A DNA stretch of 8,279 nt from Gammaproteobacteria bacterium UBA3532. GTDB lineage: Bacteria > Pseudomonadota > Gammaproteobacteria > Enterobacterales > UBA3532. Positions 1-7,400 of this stretch are shown here, piece by piece. Every line of letters begins with the position of its first letter. Positions within the stretch are counted from its first letter, which is position 1. The position numbers were made by a program, and so were the translations under genes. The stretch is taken from NCBI GenBank assembly GCA_002376965.1, contig DFOV01000111.1:1-8279 (forward strand). The letters are read 5' to 3'. A model generated the notes under the pieces. It made no database searches. It was given only the letters and a program-made list of their open reading frames with translations, and had not been told where the DNA came from.

Positions 1-3000
1 ACCGGCGAACTGTGGTACACCGACTATGCCAATAACCATGTCTATCGTATTTACAACCCGAATATCGATAGCAACGAAATACCCGTTATCGCAGCGTTTG
101 ACGCCAGCACCCTGAAAGGTGCTAGTCCGCTTAGCGTAACATTTGATGCCAGCGGCTCATCAGGTGAAGACATGCAAATCACCTGGGATTTAGACGGTGA
201 TGGTCAATTTGATGATGGCAATACCTTAGCCACGCAGGCCACTTACACCACAGCCGGACTGCACAAAGTCAGCCTGCGCGTCGAAGATGTTAATGGCCAA
301 ACTGACGTTAAAACCATCATGTTACAAGTTGCCAGCGCTGACAATGGCGTAGATATCACCATTCACCAGCCCGACCCCGGCATGCACTGGGCAGCTGATG
401 ATATAGTGACGCTTGATGGCACTGCTGTATTAAGTGGCACCGATACGCCAGCAGCCAACATGGCCTGGGATGCAGGTATCAATCACTGTGATCGTACCGA
501 TCCGACAGACTGCCACTCACATCCCCTTGGCAGTGACATTGCCGATCCATTTGCCAACACCACTAGCTTACTGGCACCACAGCATGAAATGCCGACCTCC
601 ATCGAACTGTCATTATGTGCCGATGGCCAACCTTTCGCTGCCGATTGGTGGAACGCCAGCTGGAATAAACGTCGTTTTATTTTTGTGAATAACAGTCAAC
701 AAAATGAAGGACTCACCGATTTCCCTGCTTTGGTTAAGTTAGATGGTTCTCGCATCGACTATTCTGTCGCTGGAGCCAATGGCCAAAGCCTGCGTTTCGT
801 CGATGCCCAAGGCCAATTGCTAGCCCACGAGATAGAAAGCTGGGATCCTAATGGCGAATCCGTTGTTTGGGTCAAAATCAACGCTATCTCAGCCAGTACG
901 GTTAACGATTACATTGTGATGTATTACGATAACCCAGCGGCCAGTAGCCCTCAAAATTCTGGAGCGGTCTGGAGCAACAACTTTGCCGGAGTATGGCACT
1001 TAAACCAACTCAATGACTCAACGACCAACGGCAACAATGGTGCCAATAATGGTTCTGACAGCCTTCAAGGGGCGATCGGCCTCGGTCGGCATTTCAATGG
1101 AACGGATGAATTTATCGGTATTCCTCACAGCAATAGCCTGGCACTTGCTAACCAGCTAACGGTTGAAGCCTGGATCAAAGCCGATAACCCTATCGATCAG
1201 ATGTTTGGCCGCTTTATCTCCAAGAAAAGCGACTTTGCTGGCACCGACGGTTTCGAACTGCAGTTCCACCCTGCTACCGACTACGTTAGCGTGATTGGTA
1301 GTGGCAACGCTAATCTGGTTAAAGGCGAAGGCGCAGTTGATGGCGAAACGTGGAACTACATCAGCACGACCATCAATGGTGCCAACGCAACGCTGTATGT
1401 CAATGGCGAAGCCGTATCAACAGGGCCTATTGACCCCGTTGTTGCCAACAACATCCCTCTGAATATCGGTCGCGCCGGTGCAGATCAAAACTACTTCCGC
1501 GGCCTTATCGATGAAGTACGCCTTTCTTCTAGCGTCCGCTCAGCCGCCTGGGTTGCAGCTCAGCACCTATCGATGAGCGATCAGCTACTCCAGTTCAGTC
1601 TGGAAGATACGCGTGCGCCTGTGCGCTTCTGTAAGTTCATTGACGAAATCCACCCGCAGATCACGACTGTGCGAGTGCGCTCTAATCCTGCCGGACTACC
1701 TGCGCTGGGGCTTGATAGCGATGCATTTGATCAAGATGACATCACCCATGAAGTTATCGTCAACAGCCCAACCTCTATCTTTGCTAATCCTCAGTTAACC
1801 AACAATGGTCAGCTGGCTCAGTTCCGTTGCTGGCAGGAAGAGATCTTAGCATCAGGCCAGGTTGAAGAGTTTGACTGTAACAATGATATTCCTGATATTG
1901 TTCCAGTAACGCCACTCTCTTTCATCGCTGACTACAATGTGTCGGATATCCCTGAGAGCAACTTCCCTTCACTCTCATTACGCGGCACCTTTAACGGATG
2001 GGGTACTCTGCCAATGACATTGGTTGCCGACAACTTATGGCGCGTGAATGCCACCTTTACCGGCGCTGGCGACGGCAATGGCGGCGATCGACTGAAGTTT
2101 GATGTGTTGGGCGACTGGGTGCAAAACTACGGTGACAACATACCAGCCAATGGTATTGCCGATCCGGTAGGCGACGACATCCCTGTTACCGAAGATGGTG
2201 AATATGTGATCGAGTTTAACGATCAGACCTTTGCCTACTCCATTACCCCAGCCATTACCGGCCCGCAACCACCGGTTGCTAATGCTGGAGCAGATATCAG
2301 TGTTGCCCCTGGCACCACCGTGACCTTTGATGGCAGCGGTTCAAACGATCCAAATGGTGTTATCTCGACATATGAGTGGAACAGTACCGCATTCCCTCAA
2401 ACACTAACGGGCCAATCGCCCAGCTTTACCTTTGCTGACGAAGGCGTATTCACCATAGTCCTTACTGTTACCGACAATGAAGGGCTGGATGACAACGATA
2501 CGCTGGTTGTAACCGTTGAACCACAACCACTACAAAGCCAATTCGACACGATGTTTATTCGTGGCACCATGAACTCGGCTAATGGCTGCGGCGGCTGGGG
2601 AACCACTGCCATGGCATTGGTTGCTGATTTTACCTGGATGGTTGAATTCAGCTTCGATGGACGCTGTGCCTCTCACGAGATGAAGTTTGATGCATCCGGT
2701 CTTTGGACAGCAGGTCAAAACTGGGGAGACGATCTGGCTGATGGTATTGCCGATCTGGGTGGAGACAACATCCTGCTCGATCCAAACCACAATGACTTCC
2801 GTGTCACATTTAATACACAAACCCGTGTTTATAGTGTTGAGGCCATCAATCTGGTCGCTACGCCTGTTGTAAATGCCGGAGCCGATCAGAATGTAACAAC
2901 CGATCAGCAAGACATCGTCCTAAACGGCAGCGCCACCGATGCCGACGGCACCATTGTCAGCACCGAGTGGACCCAGGTTTCCGGTCCACAATCCGTATTC

Positions 3001-4062
3001 CTGACCAACTCGGATCAACTTTCTGCATCCTATCCAACGCCGATGGCTGGCACCTATGTGTTTAAGCTAACAGCGATAGATAATGACGGCAATTCAGGCG
3101 AGGATACCATCACGGTAACCATCACCGAGCCAGGCCTGCAAAGCCAGTTCGATACCATGTTTATTCGTGGAACCATGAACTCAGCTAATGGCTGCGGCGG
3201 CTGGGGTACAACGGCCATGGCACTCGTTGCCGACTTCACCTGGATGGTTGAGTTCAGTTTCGACGCGCGCTGTGCGTCACACGAACTGAAGTTTGATGCA
3301 TCAGGCCTATGGACAGCAGGTCAAAACTGGGGCGACGATTTGGCCGACGGCACCGCTGATCTTGGCGGCGACAATATCGTGCTTGATCCGAACCACAATG
3401 ACTACCGTGTGACCTTTAACACCCAAACATTGGTCTACACGGTTGAAGCATTAAATCAAGTGGCAGGCCCAGTCGTCGACGCTGGCGACAACGTTGTCGC
3501 GACAACAGACCAGCAAGACATTGTTCTAAACGGTTCGGCATCGGATGCAGATGGCACTATCGTAAGCATTGAGTGGAATCAGCTATCTGGCCCACAATCG
3601 ATCTTCCTAACCAACTCCGATCAGTTGTCTGCATCTTATCCAACACCAATGGCTGGCACCTACGTGTTTGAGCTAACGGTGACGGACAACGACGGCAACA
3701 GCGCGTCAGATACGGTTACTGTTACCGTCGGTGAGCCTACGCTGCAAAGCACCTTTGACAGCATGTTCATACGCGGCACCATGAACTCAGCCAACGGCTG
3801 TGGCGGCTGGGGGACTACCGCGATGGCACTGGTTGAAGACTTCACCTGGGAATTGGAGTTCAGCTTTGACGGACGCTGCGCCAGTCATGAGTTGAAATTT
3901 GATGCATCGGGCCTGTGGACAGCGGGTCAAAACTGGGGGGATAACGAAGGCGACGGCATTGCAGATGCTGGCGGCGATAATATCGTCCTCAACCCTAACC
4001 ACAACACCTTCCTGGTTCGTTTTAATGACCAAACCAAGGAATATGTGATTATCGAACGATAA
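1..4062 (+). CDS. Secreted multidomain GSDH-propeller protein with PKD, DUF2341, LamG and starch-binding-like repeats (5' partial)
   Basis: The frame is open from base 1 and the first codons (GELWYTD, then HVYRIYNP) match residues 429-446 of the gene 2 product. The true start therefore lies about 1.3 kb upstream, and the ATG at 172 is internal to a PKD domain. The 1353 visible codons suggest a full protein of about 1780 residues. Domain order by nucleotide: end of GSDH propeller 1-60; PKD 91-333 (WDLDGDGQFDDG); His/Cys-marked Ig-like segment 334-645; DUF2341 649-951 (WNKRRFIF to MYYDN); LamG 985-1575; three-cysteine segment about 1621-1917; module A 1966-2250; PKD 2269-2520; module B1 2536-2844; PKD-like 2863-3126; B2 3142-3450; PKD-like 3469-3729; B3 3748-4059. 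No membrane anchor, sorting tail or lipobox is visible. The inferred role is extracellular glycan binding combined with a possible PQQ-dependent sugar oxidation; the substrate is unknown. A terminator follows 6 bp after the stop. Confidence 0.9.
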   Translation, partial: TGELWYTDYANNHVYRIYNPNIDSNEIPVIAAFDASTLKGASPLSVTFDASGSSGEDMQITWDLDGDGQFDDGNTLATQATYTTAGLHKVSLRVEDVNGQTDVKTIMLQVASADNGVDITIHQPDPGMHWAADDIVTLDGTAVLSGTDTPAANMAWDAGINHCDRTDPTDCHSHPLGSDIADPFANTTSLLAPQHEMPTSIELSLCADGQPFAADWWNASWNKRRFIFVNNSQQNEGLTDFPALVKLDGSRIDYSVAGANGQSLRFVDAQGQLLAHEIESWDPNGESVVWVKINAISASTVNDYIVMYYDNPAASSPQNSGAVWSNNFAGVWHLNQLNDSTTNGNNGANNGSDSLQGAIGLGRHFNGTDEFIGIPHSNSLALANQLTVEAWIKADNPIDQMFGRFISKKSDFAGTDGFELQFHPATDYVSVIGSGNANLVKGEGAVDGETWNYISTTINGANATLYVNGEAVSTGPIDPVVANNIPLNIGRAGADQNYFRGLIDEVRLSSSVRSAAWVAAQHLSMSDQLLQFSLEDTRAPVRFCKFIDEIHPQITTVRVRSNPAGLPALGLDSDAFDQDDITHEVIVNSPTSIFANPQLTNNGQLAQFRCWQEEILASGQVEEFDCNNDIPDIVPVTPLSFIADYNVSDIPESNFPSLSLRGTFNGWGTLPMTLVADNLWRVNATFTGAGDGNGGDRLKFDVLGDWVQNYGDNIPANGIADPVGDDIPVTEDGEYVIEFNDQTFAYSITPAITGPQPPVANAGADISVAPGTTVTFDGSGSNDPNGVISTYEWNSTAFPQTLTGQSPSFTFADEGVFTIVLTVTDNEGLDDNDTLVVTVEPQPLQSQFDTMFIRGTMNSANGCGGWGTTAMALVADFTWMVEFSFDGRCASHEMKFDASGLWTAGQNWGDDLADGIADLGGDNILLDPNHNDFRVTFNTQTRVYSVEAINLVATPVVNAGADQNVTTDQQDIVLNGSATDADGTIVSTEWTQVSGPQSVFLTNSDQLSASYPTPMAGTYVFKLTAIDNDGNSGEDTITVTITEPGLQSQFDTMFIRGTMNSANGCGGWGTTAMALVADFTWMVEFSFDARCASHELKFDASGLWTAGQNWGDDLADGTADLGGDNIVLDPNHNDYRVTFNTQTLVYTVEALNQVAGPVVDAGDNVVATTDQQDIVLNGSASDADGTIVSIEWNQLSGPQSIFLTNSDQLSASYPTPMAGTYVFELTVTDNDGNSASDTVTVTVGEPTLQSTFDSMFIRGTMNSANGCGGWGTTAMALVEDFTWELEFSFDGRCASHELKFDASGLWTAGQNWGDNEGDGIADAGGDNIVLNPNHNTFLVRFNDQTKEYVIIER
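649..951 (+). other. DUF2341 domain (gene 1)
   Basis: The segment opens with WNASWNKRRFIFVNN and closes with NDYIVMYYDNPAA, with LRFVDAQGQLLAHEIESW and GESVVWVKI between. This is the pattern of DUF2341, a beta-rich domain of unknown role in secreted bacterial proteins that is commonly followed by a LamG domain, as it is here. The counterpart in gene 2 spans 6266-6556. Confidence 0.8.
985..1575 (+). other. LamG / concanavalin A-like domain present only in gene 1
   Basis: About 197 residues show the LamG_3 jelly-roll pattern: AGVWHLNQ, LGRHFNGTDEFIGIPHS, LTVEAWIKAD, WNYISTTINGANATLYVNGE, NIGRAGADQNYFRGLIDEVR and a WVAAQH ending. Such domains usually bind glycans or act as spacers in secreted proteins, often with calcium. 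Gene 2 goes directly from DUF2341 to the sequence aligned with LLQFSLED and has no counterpart; the net difference is 198 codons. Confidence 0.85.
1621..1917 (+). other. Uncharacterised three-cysteine conserved segment (gene 1)
   Basis: About 99 residues with cysteines in RFCKF, FRCWQ and FDCNND. It is strongly conserved with gene 2 (6647-6940): identical stretches include EIHPQ, TTVRVRSNPA, PALGLDSDAFDQ, THEVI and NSPTSIFA. I do not recognise a family. It sits between DUF2341/LamG and the carbohydrate-binding-like modules, so it could be a structural joint or an unnamed domain. Confidence 0.5.
1966..2250 (+). repeat. Starch-binding-like module A (gene 1)
   Basis: A beta-sandwich module starting SLSLRGTFNGWGTLPM and ending YVIEFNDQTFAYSITP, with KFDVLGDWVQNYGDN in the middle. 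The RGTFNGWG / KFD..GDW / NYGDN / F(N)DQT pattern resembles the X25-like or CBM-like E-set modules of bacterial amylases and pullulanases. Unlike the B modules it has no cysteines. The gene 2 equivalent is at 6995-7258. Glycan binding is inferred and no family number is assigned. Confidence 0.6.
2536..2844 (+). repeat. Starch-binding-like module B1 (gene 1)
   Basis: First of three near-identical 103-residue modules in gene 1. It reads MFIRGTMNSANGCGGWG, then a strand pair with DFTW, DGRCASHEMKFDASG, NWGDDLADGIADLGGDNI and a closing FNTQTRVYSVEA. Two cysteines (GCGG and RCAS) probably pair. The Asp/Gly-rich loop may bind calcium. It is followed by a PKD-like domain to make a 202-residue unit. 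Confidence 0.7.
3142..3450 (+). repeat. Starch-binding-like module B2 (gene 1)
   Basis: Second copy, starting exactly 606 bp after B1. By hand count it differs from B1 at 7 of 103 residues (for example DGRC becomes DARC and HEMKF becomes HELKF), while about 42 further codons differ silently. Both cysteines and the Asp-rich loop are retained. Confidence 0.72.
3748..4059 (+). repeat. Terminal starch-binding-like module B3 (gene 1)
   Basis: Third copy, starting exactly 606 bp after B2 and running to the stop codon. The body matches B1 and B2, but the loop is GDNEGDGIADAGGDNI and the last strands are NPNHNTFLVRFNDQT then EYVIIER, a C-terminal variant shared with the last module of gene 2. Confidence 0.72.
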
Positions 4063-4067
4063 TCGTT

Positions 4068-4094
4068 AAAGCGGGGCTTTTAAGCCCCGCTTTT
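4068..4094 (+). terminator. Intrinsic terminator of gene 1
   Basis: Six bases after the gene 1 stop, AAAGCGGGGC (4068-4077) and GCCCCGCTTT (4084-4093) are perfect inverted complements around a TTTTAA loop, and the 3' arm ends in a TTTT run. The pairing can extend into the loop. The symmetric A/T flanks make it potentially bidirectional, but no convergent gene is present. Confidence 0.88.
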
Positions 4095-4200
4095 AACCCC
4101 ACCCCCATCAATCCCCCGCAAATTCCCCCAAAGTATAACCATCAAAGCACCCTCTACGTTTTGCGTTACTGGAGATAGCTCCTAGACTTGAAAGGGCCGC

Positions 4201-4230
4201 TTAAAAACGCGGCTTCGCCAATCACATAAT
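4201..4230 (+). promoter_or_regulatory. Candidate promoter for gene 2
   Basis: CATAAT at 4225-4230 matches the -10 consensus at 5 of 6 bases, with TTAAAA at 4201-4206 (4 of 6 against TTGACA) 18 bp upstream. It lies after the terminator and would give a leader of about 110 nt. Support is weak because only consensus matching was possible and AT-rich spacers often give such matches. Confidence 0.25.
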
Positions 4231-4258
4231 AAGGACTATATGACACCAGCGATTGGCG
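4216..4258. repeat. 8-bp inverted repeat in the gene 2 leader
   Basis: CGCCAATC (4216-4223) and GATTGGCG (4251-4258) are exact inverted complements separated by 27 bp. A nearby small hairpin pairs GCCGC (4196-4200) with GCGGC (4209-4213). Neither matches a riboswitch class or operator that I recognise; the arms could form an RNA hairpin or a protein site. The flanking intergenic DNA from 4095 to 4345 holds no confident gene. Confidence 0.4.
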
Positions 4259-4334
4259 CTAAACAAAGGCTAATAAATGCCAAATAATAGTTGCCAAGTA
4301 AAATGCCGCGTCGTCAGACCGGCCCTTCTTTTTT

Positions 4335-4345
4335 AGGGGGATAAT
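4335..4345 (+). promoter_or_regulatory. Ribosome binding site of gene 2
   Basis: AGGGGG at 4335-4340 is a purine-rich Shine-Dalgarno-like element with the 5-nt spacer ATAAT before ATG 4346. The preceding CCCT (4323-4326) can pair with AGGG (4335-4338) across an eight-base T-rich loop, which could partly hide the site. That pairing is short and may have no effect. Confidence 0.65.
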
Positions 4346-4417
4346 ATGTGCTGCAAGCGTATTTCGTTAGTGTTTTTTGTTTTACTCTCTCTCACCGTTG
4401 CCAGCGTTGGCCATGCA
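4346..4417 (+). other. Sec signal peptide of gene 2
   Basis: Residues 1-24 have the positive n-region MCCKR, a hydrophobic core from ISLVFFVLL to VAS, and a signal peptidase I site VGHA before LPDGF. The cysteines at positions 2 and 3 precede the hydrophobic core, so they do not form a lipobox. Export to the periplasm or beyond fits the cysteine pairs and PKD domains downstream. The matching peptide of gene 1 lies outside the window. Confidence 0.85.
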
Positions 4418-7400
4418 TTGCCCGATGGCTTTGTTAAACAACGCATGTTTGCCGGTCAAAATGTCAATGGCCCCCAAAAAATCGATTTTGGCCAAGACGG
4501 CTCGATCTTCCTTATAGGAGCCGGTCAACTGCAATACTTTCGCGATGAAAATGCCAACGGAAAAATCATCTACGATCTGAATGGTCGAGCGGCCAGACAC
4601 ACTGTTAGCGGCATGGCGGTTCACCCGGACTATCCAACAACCCCTTTTGTTTATCTGCTATGGAATAAATCCTGGGGCAAGCATGGTGCCGTGTTGTCCC
4701 GTCTTGAAATTAATCCATCGACCGGCGACGTTATCCCAAACAGCGAAACGACATTGTTGGATAAGTGGTGTGTCGCGGATTGGGATGCCCATGCCTATGG
4801 CGATATTCAATTTGGCACTGATGGATTTATGTATATCACCTTTGCCGATGGCACCCGATTGCAAGGAACAGAAGACGATGGTGACTGGGATGATCGAGGT
4901 CTTTCTCCTGGCATTCCATGTGGCGATCCAATCAACGAAGGCGGCGGCTATCGTTCTCAAGATCACCTGACCCCAGGTGATGAGTTACTGCTTAACGGGA
5001 CGCTATTGCGGGTTGACCCCATAACTGGCGAAGCCGCTCCTGGCAACTGGAATATTGGCCGTGGCGTACCCGAAGATGATCGCGTTATTGCGTGGGGCCT
5101 AAGAAACCCTTACCGCTTTACCATCGCTCCTTGGGGACAGTTTTTCATCTCGGATGTGGGCTGGAATGAAGTAGAAGAGGTGAATACCTTAGGGGATGTA
5201 CTAGCCGAACCGGTTAACTTTGGCTGGCCCTGCTATGAAGGCGATGAAAACCTGACGACTGTGATCAACAACACAACATACGGCAGCCGCACCAACTATT
5301 ACAAAGACAAAGACTATTGCCACCAGCATTTCTACAATCAAGTGGCTATGGCCAACCCGTGGTTTCAGTGGTTTCATGATGAACCGAATGGGCCTAACTC
5401 TAATCCCAACTGTGGCGGAGATGGCTGCAATGAATGGGCCGCCACAGGTATTGATGTCGCACCCTTTGCCTTTGGTGGCTCGAAATATCACAACGCGCTT
5501 TTCCTGGCAGACTATTCTCAAAACTGGATTAGGGTATTCCTCCCTCAAAATAACCGGCCCAATAAAGACCATATAGAAATCTTTGACGACCAGGCTCGAC
5601 GCGTAACCTCACTGGTCTTCTCACCAAAAGGCGAACTCTGGTATACGGACATTGGCAGTAATCATGTTTACCGCATATTCAATCCAGATCAGGATGCGAT
5701 CCAAACCCAAGCCAGCTATGACGCTTCCACCACCAAAGGAGCCAGTCCACTTGCAATCAATCTCGATGCCAGCGGTTCATCCGGCACGGGGCTAAGTTTT
5801 GCTTGGGATCTTGATGGAGACGGTCAATTTAACGATGGAAATGCCATCACTGCTCAAACCACCATTCACACTCCTGGACTGCACACCATTACCTTAGCCG
5901 TTACTGATCAGGAAGGGAGCACGTACTATAAATCCAAAGTCATTCAAGTTGCAGATGCCGCCGACGGCGTTGACGTTAATATCGTACAGCCTGATCCGGC
6001 AATGAATTGGGCAGCAGATGATATTATCACCCTCCAGGGGTCAGCTGTTTTGGCCGGTAGCCTCCAGCCTGCTCCAAATTTGCGCTGGGATGCGGGCATT
6101 GACCATTGTGATCGTACCGATCCTAATGACTGCCATGCTCACCCACTCGGGAGCGATATTGCTAACCCATCGTCAACACAAACAACGCTGATTGCGCCCC
6201 AGCATGAGATGCCAACGTCGATTGGATTGTCTCTATGTGCCGATAGCCTCCCCTTTGCAGCGAATTGGTGGAATACTGACTGGAATAAACGCCGATTCAT
6301 TTTTATTAACAATGCCGATAACGCCCAAAGCATTCCTGCTGGAGCGATCCGCGTGTCGCTTGATGGCAGTAAAATTGATTACACCCGCGCCGGTAACGGG
6401 GGGAATAGCCTACGATTCACCGATGCCACAGGTCAGGTACTTCAATATGAAATAAGCCAATGGAATACGCAAGGTGAGTCTACTGTTTGGGTCAATATCC
6501 CTGCGACTCCAGCCAGTTCAGTCAACCATTATATGGTAATGTACTATGACAATGATGGTGTTGGCAGTGCTCAAACCAGCGGTTTGGCCACACAAAACGC
6601 TCCTTCTCCCCTGCTAGACTTTTCCAGCGACGACATGGCAGAGGCAGTAACCTACTGTCAATACATTAACGAAATCCATCCTCAAACGACCACTGTGCGC
6701 GTTCGTAGCAACCCAGCAAATATTCCGGCACTTGGCTTGGACAGCGATGCGTTTGACCAGACCGATGTAACACATGAGGTGATCATAAACAGCCCTACCA
6801 GCATTTTTGCCACGCCCGCTTTATTGGTGAATGGACAGCAAGCCCAATTCCGCTGCTGGCAGCAAGAGATGCTTAGCAATGGCGACATTAGCGACTTTGA
6901 CTGCAATAACGATATTCAAAACATTATTCCCGTTGAACCCTTATCATTTATTGCTGACTTTGATGTAAGTGCCGCACCACAGGGTAATTTTGGCCAGCTG
7001 TTCCTTCGCGGCAGCTTTAACCAGTGGGGGACTCTGGCAATGACGTTGGTGCGCGATAATGTCTGGTCGGTGTCATTGTCCCTGGAAGCCAATACCAATA
7101 TGAAGTTTGATGTATTTGGCGATTGGAGCCAAAACTATGGCGATGATAATCCTGGTGATGACATTGCAGACTTCGATGGTGACAACATCGTGGTCATCCA
7201 AGCAGGAGACTACGTTATTGAGTTTAACGATGAAACCCTGACCTACGCCATTCTCACCAACAACAATACACCACAACATCAATTCGATACCATGTTTATC
7301 CGTGGCACCTTAAATGGTGGTGACAACTGTGGTAATTGGGAAGCCGTACCAATGGCTCTTAGCGCAGACTTCACATGGTCAACCACCGTGAATTTCGGTG

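Larger units (their letters stand above)
2536..4059 (+). repeat. 606-bp tandem super-repeat (module B plus PKD-like domain), 2.5 units
   Basis: Equivalent positions recur at 2536, 3142 and 3748, an exact period of 606 bp or 202 codons, with the third unit ending after the B module. The PKD-like halves (2863-3126 and 3469-3729) carry VNAGADQNV or VDAGDNVVA, DADGTIVS, SGPQS, LTNSDQLSASYPTPMAG and a TYVF strand, the pattern of K319L-like PKD domains. In gene 2 the equivalent spacing (7277 to 7889) is 612 bp and only one full unit is present. Confidence 0.85.

Noticed and set aside
172..174. ATG as the start of gene 1
   Set aside because: The frame is open upstream to base 1 and the upstream codons align with the gene 2 propeller end and PKD start, so this Met lies inside a PKD domain.
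487..516. CX7CH as a cytochrome c heme motif, tempting beside a PQQ-type propeller
   Set aside because: It is not the usual CXXCH spacing, there is no surrounding cytochrome fold, and the PKD/Ig-like context fits a disulfide or metal site better.
2397..3845. Repeated antisense open frames beginning MAVVPQPPQP or similar
   Set aside because: They are mirror images of the near-identical B modules on the opposite strand and recur only because the module does.
4303..4344. 13-codon frame ending just before the gene 2 ATG (MPRRQTGPSFLGG)
   Set aside because: No Shine-Dalgarno sequence precedes it and it spans the gene 2 ribosome binding site; the chance of such a short frame is high.
4230..4345. 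c-di-GMP (GEMM) riboswitch suggested by GGCGCTAAACAAAGGC
   Set aside because: The GEMM core pattern, tetraloop and receptor are absent; only a loose resemblance to its GACGCAAAGCC segment is seen.
4095..4345. Integron attC site or insertion sequence remnant in the intergenic region
   Set aside because: No paired attC-type core sites, terminal inverted repeats, target duplication or transposase fragment are visible.
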